This document shows, piece after piece, positions 1-14,500 of a stretch of 64,000 nt of DNA. The stretch is from Punica granatum. Its lineage: Eukaryota; Streptophyta; Magnoliopsida; Myrtales; Lythraceae. How positions within the stretch are numbered: the first letter of the stretch is position 1; every line of letters starts with the position of its first letter. The translations under genes and the position numbers were made by a program. The notes under the pieces were generated by a model. It did no database searches, was not told where the DNA came from, and saw only the letters and a list, made by a program, of their open reading frames with translations. The DNA lies in assembly GCF_007655135.1 (NCBI RefSeq), contig NC_045130.1:33600605-33664604 (forward strand), read 5' to 3'.

Positions 1-2364
1 CTTGGGCTTAGGAAACTGTGAGCCCCTCACAAATCCGTAAAACTTGATCTAATACCAGTTGAATTTTTACCAATTTTACAAATGTTGGGCATGCTAAATC
101 CAAAATTTGTTTTTCAATGAGAAACAGGGCCGAAGCCCAAATAAGCAAATTAAAAAAAAAAATCAAAGAAAGTATAAAGGACCCTGGGCATATCGCCTAG
201 ACATGTATGCCCCATGGAGAGGTAGAGCCCAACGAGCAAGTCAGTTCGCACACGTGTCCCTTCCTTTATAGGTGATGAACCTCGATCTGCCAATCCCGTG
301 CAAGCAATCCCCTAATAGCATCAACTAGCGGGGTGATAAGAGGAGTACAACCTCCCTCACGAACGACGACACTCTAAACAACATCGGAATCTACTTCAAT
401 AATAAAACTCGTAAAATTTGTTCTAATATCATATTAAATTTTTACCAAATATATAAGTTATTGGGCAATACTAAATGTAAATATTTCAAATGATAAGTTA
501 GCAAATTACTTAATTATTTTATATACCTAGATTTTTTTATTGGTTTTCTTAAGTGGGATTTCAATTCTCAATAATTGCCGCATGCACAGTCGACTGGCCT
601 GCTGCCACTGCATTCGGAGGATGCTTGGGGCCACAATTTTAAGCTATGGGTGGCATAGGGACCCTAAAAGGAGCAGCTGGAAGTCACAACTTGGCTGTCC
701 AACAACAGTAACCTATGTCCAAGCAACTGAATCAAAAGATGCAATATAGCATTTCCTTGCCCTACGTTGTTGCTCGGTTGATGTCGTATACCGAGCATAT
801 GGATGTGCCATGTTAGATTCATCTTAGAATGACAGACTCTCTGCCAAAGGTATGTAATCGATGCATGATACACAATAACATAGGAGAAAACCTTGTCACC
901 GTCGCATGTGTAGCAAAATCAATTTTGTTTTTATTGTAATTCAGTTTATAAGAGAAGCTTATGGGTTCAATACAATAAAATAAAAATCTTTTATTGTAGT
1001 TTATAAAAAATATCTTTGAATCCATTCAAAACATAATTAGGAAAAAATCAAATATGAAAAGTTCCTTCTGATAAGCAAAGCTGGATCCACTATCTGTGTA
1101 GTGGAGTTACTTGACCGCGTTTAATTTTTGCAAATTTTCATTAAGGTATAAAATTTATAAAAGTGTTCATAATTTTCCTTTCTTTCTAATTATTTTGAAT
1201 AAGTAATGATTCATAAAATAACTTTAACCCCACTTCTTTTCTCATTAATTCTCTCAAATGTGAAAAGAGTAAAATTGGGGTTTCTAGTACAAACTATCCC
1301 TTTATTATCTCTTGAGATTTGGATCTTCCTTTATATATATATATATATATGTCATCCTCTTCTATTATTATAAAAAGAAAAATAGAAACAAAATCTCTAA
1401 GTCTTGAGAATTCTTCTCAATCTCAAATCTCACGTCTCTATATATTTTGTTATCCCAAAGTATATTTGTCATGCTCTTTGATTTTTAAAATTTTAGATTT
1501 TTATTAATATGATAAAAACCAAAATATCTCGTCTTTTATGAACTAGTTTAAGTCGGATATTGAAGTTCGCAAGTTTTTCTTTTTTTCTCCACCTTTTTCC
1601 TGTCACCATATATAAATGTGGAGAGGATTTTTCCAATGAATGAGAAGAATAGATTAAGAATCCACAATGAGAAACTTATGTATTAATAGTAGTTTAACTA
1701 CGCTTTTGAAAAGTGAGTTGATAATTGAGGACAAGGTATACACAAAGATCTTTAAATACGATATCTTGAAGAGCGATTTTCAGATATTTTAATTATTTTA
1801 TGATTCTAATAATAGCAGTACAAAATGTTTAATGATCTTATTTTTGTTACTTTTATATGTTAATAAGAAATCTTGCATTATTTAAATAATATGTTGTAAG
1901 ATCATAGCATAATACCGTTTATACTCACTGATTCTCTAGTCCTAAATTCGCCACCGCCGGTGAGAATTGGACATGAACCCTTTTGGTTAGAGGTATTGCA
2001 ATACCCCACCTGGCATCCGGCACCATTTTCTCCTATATTAGTTTCAATTAAGTCGAAAAGAAGATTTCACTTAAATCACATTAGATTTGGTTTTCATCCC
2101 ATTCCAGTGAAGCTCAATGCCACTTTTGGTCTGGTGGACTTGTATTTCATGGCCTAATTTGACGGGGTACAATTTAATCAGAATCCCAAATTAAAGATCT
2201 ATCATTAAACAAAAAACAACTAATCTCTCCTTATAAGGGCTTAATTCGACCCTCATCTGTACAAGTTACAGGTAGGTGAAGTATAACATATTGAGTTATT
2301 GAGTTGTATATATAACAATAACAATATGATTATACTTCATATGAGTGATAGATGACCGAGAACA
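1..2364. other. Intergenic, no gene seen
   Basis: AT-rich sequence with stops in all frames and only short chance ORFs. A short (TA)n run lies near 1331-1350. I see no recognisable protein similarity. The last few hundred bases (about 2100-2364) are downstream of the PSY-type gene on the minus strand and probably include its 3' UTR. Confidence 0.6.
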
Positions 2365-3278
2365 TCAAGGTACCCCGGGAACTTTTGGGTCATGGCCTTT
2401 GTTGGGACCCGGGTCCGGGTAGTCATTCTTCTCTAAATCCATCCTGCCCTCGAAAAATCCGTCTCCCGCACTCTCTACCTCCGAATCCTCTCCCTGAATA
2501 TACAAAAAAAGAAAAAAAAATTAAATAAAAAAAAATTTCTATTTTATCGAACCAGATAAGTCAGTGTCCACTAAACATTAATACGTAAAGAGCATGGCCG
2601 GATGTATATGAGATCAGCCACCAAGCTAGTCTCAGTACACTCAGTTAACCACCAATCCAAAGAGAGTTCGAAATGAAGGTACGAATCCGCAAATTTGACA
2701 AACATATATATTAGGGTGTCTATAGTTCTAGAATCGGTGGTTGAGTGATTGTCTAAGTTCCTGACTCGATTCATCGATGTCGATAATCTCTTACAGGGAT
2801 CTCAACCAGATCTAATCGAATTTCTTTTCTTCTTCTTCTTCTTTTTTTTCCCTTTCCTTTTCCCCTTTCTATGAATAATTATTGTACTCTAAAGTACCAC
2901 AGACATGAATCGAGAGGTGGATGAACATTACCTGAGCGACCAAGTATGGGACCGACGATGAGATGTCTTCTGTGCTTGACTTGAGGCTTCCTACATATAT
3001 ATTTGATATTCAATCAGTTGATGCACAAAAAAAAAAGCCACTAATCAAAAGAACTTACAAAATAATTCGAAGAAATTATCAGAATATTGTGTCTTTCGGA
3101 TCCTTCTAATAATTAATAAATAAATAGATAAATAACCATAAAATATGAGACAACAAGAGAAGAAAGGCTTACTTGTTGAAGGAACTGCATAAGTGAAGAG
3201 GATGGAAGAGAAGAGCAGATAGATTAATACTAAGAGCTGCTTCGACACGGTAGCCTTCGATCTCATGGCGATAGTCAC
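2365..3278 (-). CDS. PSY-type tyrosine-sulfated peptide hormone precursor (3 exons)
   Basis: Exons on the minus strand are 3278-3173, 2990-2932 and 2493-2365 (106+59+129 nt, 97 aa). Both introns are GT-AG (GTAAGC/TAG and GTAATG/CAG) and the phases join without a shift. Residues about 12-31 are a hydrophobic signal-peptide core (KQLLVLIYLLFSSILFTYA). An acidic, serine-rich middle follows. The C-terminus carries the motif DYPDPGPNKGHDPKVP, matching the PSY pattern of Asp-Tyr, Pro, Asn, His-Asp-Pro and a final Val/Pro. Known for the family: the Asp-Tyr tyrosine is sulfated by TPST in the Golgi, the peptide is cut out and secreted, and it signals through leucine-rich-repeat receptor kinases to promote cell expansion. 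I infer the same role here. The second Met (5 codons in, 3266) is an alternative start. A TATA box lies about 120 bp upstream of the ATG. Confidence 0.85.
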
Positions 3279-3398
3279 GCTTGTTTGATGGAATTTGGGA
3301 AATGAAAATGAAAAGAAAATCAGGAATTTGCAGCTTCGTGATGAGGTTGGTGGCGATGAAGATGAAGAAGATGAGAGATGAGGATGTGGTGAAGGACC

Positions 3399-3406
3399 TT
3401 TATATA
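3399..3406 (-). promoter_or_regulatory. TATA box of the PSY-type gene
   Basis: On the minus strand the sequence reads TATATAAA followed by GG, a canonical plant TATA box. It lies about 120 bp upstream of the start codon at 3278, giving an expected 5' UTR of about 90 nt. This supports the first-exon choice. Confidence 0.6.
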
Positions 3407-6400
3407 GAGCAGCAGACTCATCAGAAATAAAACAAGTTGTAATTTTATTTTATGACAAATTCTCCTAATTTAAAAAAGAAAGAAAAAGTAATTAATTGAT
3501 TGATTAATTAATTAATTATTAAATACTCCGAACCCAAAGTCAACTTACCGCGTGTACAATATGTCCTTTTCAATTAATATCATCAAATTTCACTTTAAAA
3601 TGTATCATTGAGTATTTTCCCCCCTTCCATATTCGGGCTAGAAATTATGAATTTTCATAATATAAATAGCAATTTTCAGTTGACTGTTTGTCCACTCTAT
3701 GTAGTAACTCAAAATCATTTTCTAGATCAGAATGCTAATGTGGTTTGTGGAAGCCATCGGTATATAGAAAGTCCCAATAAGGAAATATTTGGTATCTTAC
3801 CTATTAATCTCGGTATTTTTTATCGTAACGGATAAATGTGAGAAAATTTTAGATGATTATACCTCAAATAACGTGTTGATGAAGAATCAATAAAAATTCT
3901 TTAATAAAGAATAATTATGACAATTATCCGAGTGATTAACATCAAGTTCCTAATTTCATGTAATTTAATTGGTATTTCTGATCACCTAATAACTTCTCGA
4001 TAAATATGTAAGATAAACGAACAAAGAAAAAATAAAAACTGAATCGGCCTTTCATTTTGATGCGTGATCCTCTCCAAGGATCCTATAAAATGTTGGAAAG
4101 GATAAGGTCAATGCGTCAATTTTCCATAATTAGAAAATTGTGTTTTTTATTTTGAGATGAGATCATAAATAGTAGTTTTTTTTTCTCTAATATAAATCTC
4201 TCCTCGTCATCAGTCTCTAAATCTGACATAAATGGGGTCAATCGACGTGTTTTCTGCTTTGTCTTATCCCATTAATTGGGGGGATTCTTATCTGCAATTT
4301 GTTGACCAACGTTTCCCCATCAAAACAGGATTAGTCAATTAACCTCCGAACCTCTCGATGATAAAAAAAAGTGAAAATCATCGACATCAACATAAATATA
4401 AATATTCAAATGCAAAAAAGTGCAAGAAAAAAGCGTCACAATATGCTTAAAATGCAAACTCCATCTCATTATTTTTTGAATATTTTATTTTTTGAATAAT
4501 TAATCATTCCTTAATAATGTAAAAGATATTTAAAAACTTTAAAAACTTTTGTGTATGAAGATATTAAATACATTTAGATATATGAAAATCACATTTTAAT
4601 ATGAAATTAATATTTAAAATAGAAGTATTTGTATTTCTCAGAGTAATATTTCATATAAAGCATTTAGAAAAATACTTGCATTTCTAAAAGTAATTAAAAA
4701 AACTAAAGAAAATATAATCTAATAATAAGACTTAAAAAATTCAAATATTAGATGTGTAAGTAATATTTTTTCTTTTTGACCAAAAAGATAAATTTATTGA
4801 ATAATATGCATAGACTATAGAGAAAGATGAATTTTAAAAAATATCTAAATCCACAAATATTACATTTGGTTAGGGACAAAAGTGAACTTTTCTTTCCAAC
4901 TCTAACATCTGAAGTGTAAAAAAATATATTTTATTCTAATGAAGATTCAACAAACAAGTATATGAAAATTGAAAACAGAATAATTTCATGATTATATTCT
5001 TCTACCTTAAAGTTATTATTTTGCACACACATGTATATTAAGAAGTACGACTCTCAAAATATAATGTGACAAATTAGAATGGACTTGTCAATGACAGTTA
5101 TCATATATATTATGAGTAGCACCATGTGAGAACTCCATTTTGATAATTTTCAACTCTTCAAATTCTTATACTATTATTTTAATTTTAGCAAACTTATGAG
5201 ACTTAAAGTTATATTATATCATGAATAAAAATTTAAAATTTTCTTAAGGATAAAATTTGTTTTTTAATAAATTAAAATTTACTTGACAAATTTTGTATAG
5301 AATAATACTTTTGTTAATTTTCTTACACACTCAAGCCGCACGGACTAATGTTGTCCATTGGTGCTATATATTAATTGTTGGAGATACTATATCATGTAGT
5401 CCTTCGGCCCATGCGTTGCGCGGGTACTCGCATTTTTGGGAGATGTGTAAGCAAATTGTCAATTTATTGGAAAATTAAAAATTCATTAGTGATGTTACTC
5501 AAAAGTTTTCTAGAGAAAAAAAAAGGATAAAAATTAGAAAAGTCAATATGGGAACTTAAATGGACGATAAACCCTTAGCTCCTTATTTACCGAGGACGCT
5601 TAAGTGGAAACTCCTCAAAAAATGAATCGGAAATTCTTGTTGAGAGCACTTCATATACTACATATATATAGATTGATTGTTACTAATTACTATGTATTTG
5701 GAAACAAGACATGCAATACGAGGATACAACCGGTGACTTAATTGCGATACTTTTTAATTAAAATTATGCATAAAATTACTTACAAAATTCCAGGGGCTAA
5801 CTTTATATTATTGTCCTAAGAAATAATTCCCACAAAGTTATATATTGTATGTTAATTTCATGCATGCTTTTTAGAAGGTTTGTCCCAAAACTTCCTTAAT
5901 TGTTTTTTCATAATTCTCCTTCCAATTTTATTTTCTATATTACTTCCTAATTTAACAGAAGATTCCCTCTCAACCAAGAACTTGTTTTTCTCCTATATTA
6001 TATGCATATGTAATCATCCAATAATTTCTTTTATTAAGTTACTGTCTATATATTATTATTTCTGTTGAAAATGAAATTTTAAATTACTTTCTATGATCTG
6101 ACATATCGGTCAAGAAATTAAAAAGCAAGGCATAGTGCAATGTCTACTCATTAATCCAATACCGTCGATATATCTTCCTATTTCAGCAACCATATTTCCA
6201 TTCTTGCTCCTCTTTTCATCAGCAAAACGTCTCATTTCAATCTAATGACATGAATTTTCACCTAAAAGAATCTGAACAAAGTATAGTCCACTTTCCCGAG
6301 GCAGTCGAGGTGTCATCATACCGCTTCTCTATGGACCAATTAACCTAAGCATGTCTTTTTTTTTTGGTTAAAAATTAACCTAAGTATGTCATCGATGCGG

Positions 6401-9400
6401 TATCTCATGTTTTTATAGAGAAGTTAGGACTTTTCGAGATTCTTTGAAATTTTGAAGACTTGAGAAATTTTTGATGATTTTAATGCAGTTAATGAAGTGC
6501 TATAAAAAAAAATAAAATTGGTGTCTCTTCAAGTAGGGTGGCAGCAATTTGGTCAACCTGGTTACGATTTGCTTTTTTTCTCTATTTGACTTGGATTTTT
6601 TTGGAGATGAAGTTGGAAGATTTTTAATCCGGTATCTGCCAGATTCATCATAGGGTTATTCCCATGAATAAGACACTAATCAATGATTCCATGGCAGGCA
6701 TGAAACGATAAGGAAAAACACAATATTGTATATGGATTTCATCTTACTAATTCTTTCTATTCGATCACTTCAATGTCTCGCATGCGAATTCATATACAGA
6801 AAAGCTCGACGACATAGATAGTGCAATTTGATCCAAAAGGGAGTATATTCCTTCCATGACTTCACAGCAGCTCGAATTTGAATCTTTATCAAGAAAGCTC
6901 TACATCGTTCAACCACCGGACGAAGTACGAACCATACTAGATATACAAAATAATCTTTGGGAACTTTTTATTAGATTTCATGATGGTAATTATTGAGGCC
7001 CTGAATGAAACACTGATTGCATGGGAATCTCGATCTCATGCTCTGTGTGGATTATTGGTGAAATGCGACAGGACATGAGGTTGGGCGGTGGGGTAGATAT
7101 ACACGACATGCGTCTTTGTCTATATATATAGTTCACATTCACAAGAGGAATAGACAATTTCATGTTGTCGTTTTCTAAATGCCCCGTCCTCTAAGGCCTG
7201 CTTGATGTTTGCACCTGAATGAACAAAATAATTTGTTATCACAATATATATTAGTGAAACCAAATTGTTCTAAACTAATGCGATATGGCTTGTTAATAAT
7301 TAATTGTGCAAACTAATATATTAAAGTCATTTGGGTCATAATTAGATATAAAATTTGACCTGTTTTTCAGGAATCAAATTGATTACAATATTTTTTTCCG
7401 GTTACAAAGGAGAGTCAATGTTTAGTATAATGAAATAAAAATCCCAAACAACTAATAAATAGGCACGAGTAGTCCCACTAGATATTGAACCTACAATCAT
7501 TAGGTCAATAGGTAAGAGCGTGTGCCGCTACACTACACCCTCTTGATAATTAATTACAATATTGTTAATACAGTAAACTGGAAAAAAGAAATCGACAACG
7601 GAACTTTATATATATACTTTCAGTGTATCAGTTATCGTCTCTACAGTCTCTTTACTATAAACTGAAGTGATTGACTGGTTATATATGCACGATTCATTAC
7701 AAGTGAAATTCATTGTGAGTAACTCCCGACCGACACATAAGGTGTAATGAATATCCCTGGGCACTATTCACCTATTTTTTGTCCGTTAGATCAGTTTGAC
7801 CTATATATAATCGAGACTAAAGGTAAATATTTATTCTAAGCTTGGTTATCTCGATAAGCTGTGTAAAAAAGCGACGTGTTTTCTCTTGATAATGCAAGTC
7901 ATGAAGGTTTACAGGGTTTTGAGATGCAAACGAGGGTCTATAGCGATAAAAGTAAGCCACATTCAATGCCCAACAAGAAGTTTATGTAAGTACTTGGAAT
8001 TGTGGGCTTGATTTTCATCAGATATCAACGATAGTATAAGCACACGAAGGTTGCAGAACTTGTACTTAAATGTGAATGACTATATACGACAGATGTTTAC
8101 GAATGCATATTCCTAGCTGATAGTTTACGCGTAATATGGACATCTAATTGACATATTCCAGTCTCATCTTAGAGATCGACTAATCCATTTAAAAGGAAGG
8201 GACCATATGAGCATTAGATGGAAGCAATGAACTCCACCAACCCAAAGTGGGGAGCTTTCTCTTCAAGTATGATGAGGTAAGAGAACACACTAAAGTTGAT
8301 TAATTAGTAAATGTCTTTTCCCATAAAAGCAAAGTCTTCCACTTTTATCACACGAGAAAAGTCAATCCCATGAAATTAACTAAGGCGTCTTTAGGATATT
8401 GATCTATGGACCGATTAATATTTGACACAATACTGATTAATAGCTATAAGTAAGTACATGAACGAGATCGAAGGACCTCTCGAGTCAATAAGTCTTCTTC
8501 ATACATACGCATAGTTAGGTTTTCATCCACGATATGCTTTTGTGTTTCATGCAATGATTATGAATCCAAGTTGAATTTGCAAAAACACCCAGTTAATTTT
8601 AAAAAAAAATTCGACCGAACCCAAAAACCGCGATTTGCTACCTGCCTGTTTGCGGTTGAACCGTTATTCTCGAAAAAAATTTCTTTTTTACTTCCAAACT
8701 TTTTTTCCTTTTTGGTGAATACTTTCAAACGTTTTCTGAGCGATTAATGAACTAATATCGGTATATGTAGGAAAAGGCTAAATTTGTGATCGGCTAGCTA
8801 GACTATATCAAAACTTTCTTTTAAAATTTTATTCTTATCATCAAAAATTTAATTGAACATGAGTTATTCTATATTATACTTAATTTTCATGCATTTATAT
8901 TTAATGTTTTATATTTTTAACATTATATTTGAAAATTAGAGCTTTTTCTGCAGATTCGCGAAAGTGAAGATTATACTTATGAATTAGGTAATTTTTCATT
9001 TTCAAATTAAAATAGTTCATAATTATTAGTATTCGAATATTAATTCTAAAAATTTATGAAAACATACTGAAGTGAATTGATTTAAATAATTGTAAAATTT
9101 TTATAACTCATTTGCAATAAAATAAAATTTTCATTCAATCGGTGGTTGAATTATTTAAACAAATTGAACCATAAAACGGTGAGATGTCTAGTTCAACGTC
9201 CAACTGGATTCAAAAACATCGCTTTATCGTGGGAATATATTTATACGGATTATCCTACATATATGTATGTCTAAGAGTGATGAATTTAACGTCAGCATTA
9301 CTGAGAATTACGTGTGAGGGTATCTTTATATGCTATGTGCAGGTGTGAACATAAACTTACATGTGAAATGTAGGGAAATTGTCAAAGCTGTGGGTGATGT

Positions 9401-11525
9401 TATGGTAGGCTGGAAAAGGACTGCGTTCCACGTTATGGACATTTTTTTTTTTGCCCTTTTGTCTTATTATATGGAAGAAAAAACAAGAAAAGGGCACTAA
9501 AGTTTTTAAAATAATTTTTAATTACGCGTTGCACGATCTTTTTTACAATTTTTATTTTATATTGATATTATTGGATGTACGAATTTTATAATAATGAAAC
9601 GTTTGAAATAAATAATCTCCTCAAAAATATCTAATATATAAATATATCGTGAAATTTTTTTAAAAAAATTAATTATGAAAATGTAAGAAAAATCTAGAAC
9701 ATATATATATATATATATATTAATGCACAGGGGATGCGAATGATCGATCGTCTAGGAGCTGAGGGTTACTAATGGAAGCTCCTCACCAATCGAATGGAGA
9801 GCTCTCGTGAAACGAGTCCAAATTACATAATATATAGATATAAATTAATTATTATAACAAAGCAATTATTTTACAAGTAATTATGTGTATGTATGAAGCT
9901 TCCCCATTAATTCGGTCAACATACAGACATTCCTCATTTCGTAATCTCGGCCGGTTTTCTGTTAGAAATCTTGACTAATTAATCAATAAATTATAGGATT
10001 AATTATTCATGCTCGGAGAGTGATTATGCTAATTTGTTACTATTATATTATGCTCGAGCATTGCTCATTCTATAGATCGAATATTTATCTACATATGACA
10101 CTATACTGAACGAATAAAAGAAGACTTTCGTTTCATTAACAGATTTGAGACTTTTAGTTGCTTGGACCTTTGTCGTGATTGAAAAATATGTTACAAATTT
10201 AAGCAAGGTCGCCTTTGACCCAGTTATCGAAATCATGCTAATGCCCTATATCCTTTTTCATGGAAAAGTTGCTCTTGCAATTATTAGAACTCATATATAT
10301 TAATTAGGACCTAACAATTCCCCCACATGCTTTTAGGTCTCTTTGTTCATCTTATGAGATAAATAGTAACGCCCATTGGAATAGAACTGAAAAAGGTATG
10401 CAGCTAGCCGCCACTATAAGTATATTTTAAGCCACATATAAGTGTCTATCGAGCAAACGTGCACTGTCCATGAAAATAATATTGCACTAAAATCTTATCT
10501 TTCTACCTTATAATTTATTTATGAAAAGGTAAAATAATAATGAAAGATGCCTCCACTGTTCAATGCATGTCTCTTGGCTTTTTAAGTGGGTATGTGATCT
10601 AATCTGTGGGATATTTAATGAACAGCTGTAGGTTAAAGTATCTTTACTTTTTTTTTGTGATATTATAAGATATTTTTTAACTTATTTACTGTAATTAGTT
10701 CTCGTTCGGCTTGCCATAAACATGAAATGTTTTCTCATGAGTTTGCTCAATCGATAGCTTATCATGAACACAAAATGTTTCTAATAGATTTCAAATTGTT
10801 GCACTATTAAAGTACGTCCATTTATAATATAAGTCAGTCTATCAATTGCAACACGCTTTCATGTTAAAAAACATTATGCATATGAGGAATGTTTCCGTTC
10901 GTCCACGTTACTTAATTTTTTTCATGTTGGAAAAGATTACATGTGTGGGATACTTTGGGGATCGAGATCTTGCAGAAGATCTCTTTGCCTGCATAGTTGC
11001 CTCTGAATAAGGCTCCAATGGTGATTTTTTATTATTATCATTATTATTCAAGATAGCCCTTCAAACAATATTAATAATTAAGGAGATACAGTTGGAGCTT
11101 AAGGACGCGATACGGAAGGAGCTTAAGGATGCAGTTAGATTCAAATTGAATTGGTTTGGAATTATTGTTAGCGGTGGATCATTTGATTTTCCGATTATGT
11201 CGCAACACTATCGAGTGATTCGAATCCATTCGTGTACCAAACATAATTTCAGTTTATTGAGACATCAGTTATTCATAATGTTTTAAGGATGAAAATATTA
11301 TTAGGGGCAGAAAATCCTCAAATCATGTTACAATTTGAAGCTCCTCTCCCTGAATAAGGGAAAATGATTATAAATCAAGAAATAAACCTGCTAAGTAATT
11401 TAGATCTGTCCTATTTTCTGCAATTCTAATGTACAACTACAAACTCGATCCTCTGTGATACAGTCTTGTCCTATCAAAGAATATCGAAGAATATAGTCCC
11501 AAACGAATCCGGAGAAACATCTGGG
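3407..11525. other. Long intergenic region, no gene seen
   Basis: About 8 kb of AT-rich DNA with only short random ORFs. I found no domain, splice-compatible exon chain or RNA gene. A stretch at about 7428-7545 resembles 60690-60812 (shared phrases AATAAAAATCC, CGAGTAGTCCCA, TATTGAA and GAGCGTGTG/GAGCGTGCG), so it is a dispersed repeat. The phrase GCGTTGCRCG occurs near 5414 and 9523 and suggests other old repeat relics. The part below 11526 holds the 3' UTR of BRF1. Confidence 0.55.
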
Positions 11526-14500
11526 TCAAAAACCATCATAGCCATAGTTGTCACCCTCATAATCGTATCCGGCTTGATCATAGGCGTCCCCATGATACTC
11601 ATCGTCCCCGTACTCTTCTCCTTCTGCATATCCTTCCATTTCATCGTCTTCCTCTTTCCCTTCCCCTTCCGGTTCATCTGTTCTGTCTGCCTTCTCGGAT
11701 TCCAGCTCTCTCCCGCCTTTTTGGGCCATATCCTCATTGCCATTATTTGATTCTGTCTTTTGCTTCTTCGTGCTTTCGGGGGCTCCCTGTTTCAAGAGAA
11801 GACAGAATTAGGGCATGATAAATAAATTTTACCGGATCATAAACTCCGGTACAAGTGCTATCACAGAGTCAGAAGAACGTACAGTTTCATCAAAGAGCTT
11901 GTCCAGCACATCGTAGTTGATCTTGGAACTGAGTCTCTGCAGAAATGACACCCCTGAATTAGTAACCACTCTGATTTATCACTAAAGACAGGCAAAGGCA
12001 CATGCATCGAGGAAAAATTCATGAGACACCAGAAGGTAACACTATCGTGTTTTGGCTGCAATTCTCTATTTCCACAAACTAAGCAAATTCTCCACAGCAG
12101 TCGTGTTACCATTCTTTGTGCTTAATAATGACCAGCAAAGATTCGATTGTAAGCTCTAGCGGCATCATGACCCAAATAGCTGTTATACAAACAAGAACCT
12201 AGCAATCCATTTTCATACAGAAGACAACAGCCTATCCAACTCATACCAGACGAACAGCATTTTTTTTTTTCAGCGTGTAGCAACAGACCTTCTTAATAAG
12301 CATTTGGCGGGTGGCTTCTGCAGCAGTTTGAGCAGGAGCAGCATTTTTCGCTTCAGCAGCTCGTTTTTGCTGCTTTTCCTGCGAAAGATAAAACAATAGA
12401 TAAAGAAAAAGATGAAGAGGGCTAATTGACTGTTTTTCTTACAAGGGATTCATGACAACTTCAAATAGTAAAATCCACGGAGATATATACATTTGCACAT
12501 ATAACACCAAATCTGTTTTCGGCTACTGCTACATCCACGGGTTGTAGAAAGACGGACTTCAGACCTTTCTAACCAGCTTCAACCCTACTATTCAGTTTCT
12601 TTTTCCATGTAAAACAAAAATTAGATTATCAAGCAGGACAGGAGCGGCCTCAGAAATGTAATTCAATTCCTGGAAATATAAGAGGCATTTCATACTCAAG
12701 GAGAAACAGTCCAGACCAAGGTTAACATAAGACGCCCACTGGACTACTCAACCGTTCTATCAGATTGTTGAGAGGAAGCGATGGCAACATAAACAATGTG
12801 AATGTCTGTTATACAGAACCTTTTTCTTCTTTTTTTTTCCCTTCCCCCTTTTTCCCTTATTCATGCAATTATTTTTTTTTCAGAAACACTAATCAAACAT
12901 AACCCAGATTGGCAGAAAAGGCGAGCAATATCGCAGCAGGATAACAGGTACCTTTTTAGCTTTTGCAAGAGACGCTGCAGTAGCTGCAGCAAGTTCCTGT
13001 GCAGCCTGCAATTCCTCTGGAGTGCCTTTGAAATTGGCGGCACAGGCTTCCCTGGCTGCTGCCGCTGCTGCTTCCTTAGCTGCTTGTTCCTGCATGCAAA
13101 ATGCGCACAGATACAAATTATTCAACGACCACTGAGATAGCCAAAAATAAAAATCAAAGGAAGTCAACCACAAACTGAGTGCACAAAAAACTCTCCAAGT
13201 TTCATCTCCATGAAGGTAAATTGTCCCAACAAGATGATGGAACAGATCTCACCAAAATTACCATAGAGAAAATATAACCGCGATGATAAGAGTCCAGCAG
13301 GGGAAAATATCAAATAGGGAAACAATTATCCAAAGATCACTGAACATAAGCTCATGATGCCAGAAAAACTGACTGCACTTCTCACCGCAATTTCTTGCTG
13401 AAAACCTTTGTTGTGTGTGTGTGTGTGTGTGTGTGTGTATTTAAACCATTGAAATGCAACAAATAATAGAATGGTTGCACCACCTCAAGATATTCTCGGT
13501 TCATTTTCTCCCAGATAATCTTTTTATAATGTTTTTCCTCCTCATTGTGAAGGTAGCCATCAACCTGCAGATGAGAGAACATTAAAGACCCTCCACTTGC
13601 AATAGAAGGCAAAAGCACCAGATCAAAAAGCTAATGCAGAAGTCACCACTCTTAAACAGATTAAATCCCCATGGGGTCCAGACGTATTTTCACAATTTTC
13701 TATCCATAAGTTAGAAACATAACGGAGATTCTGTAATAAACTATGCAAGTTTTGTCCCAATATATTGTGTCCAGAAAGCCAGCTATAAGCCCTAATGTAT
13801 CTGAAGAGAGAAAGCAGTAGCACAATATACAGTACTTGAGAAACGAGGGGTTAAAAGTTCACTGTATGCACATAAACTGAAGAATCCTAAATAATTCAGC
13901 CTATGAGAAGAACATTCATATTTTCCAAGCGAAATATTTGAAAATTTTGAGGCGCCCAGAACTTGAGATATTACTCAGCTCGAATGTTTAAGATTTTCCA
14001 AATCATCCGTAAAATCCTATAAGTAATTCTAACATCGGATTGGAAGTATGATACTTTGCACTGCAGAAAGAGAAGTCAGAGAATATCAAATGCACCTCAA
14101 CATCATCTATGTCAGAAAGAGTGTCCGATTCATCACCAGCATTCGTGGTCATATTATCTTCCTCATGTGATCCATCAAGACCTCCATCAATGGAGCTTGG
14201 ATGAACTGTAAATAAGAAAAGTCATGTTGTTCATTCAAGAAAGCTGATGCAGACTTGAAAGAAGAAACTTTCTGAGAAAGAGAAATGATGAAGTGCAGTA
14301 CCAGTTTTTCCAATGTCAGGTTGCAACTTTTCTTTTTCGACTCCAGGCGAGCTGTTCATCTCAGTCTCCAACTGTAAAAAAGTATATGCAAAAAATAAAA
14401 AGATAAAAAATCAACTCAAAGTTTCTGTTGGGGATGGAAGAACTAGACCAAGAAGAGAGAAGAAAGAAAACCAAGATATACGTGGTAAAGATATATATTT

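Noticed and set aside
5293..5478. 61-aa ORF
   Set aside because: AT-rich chance frame in an old repeat relic; no homology recognised.
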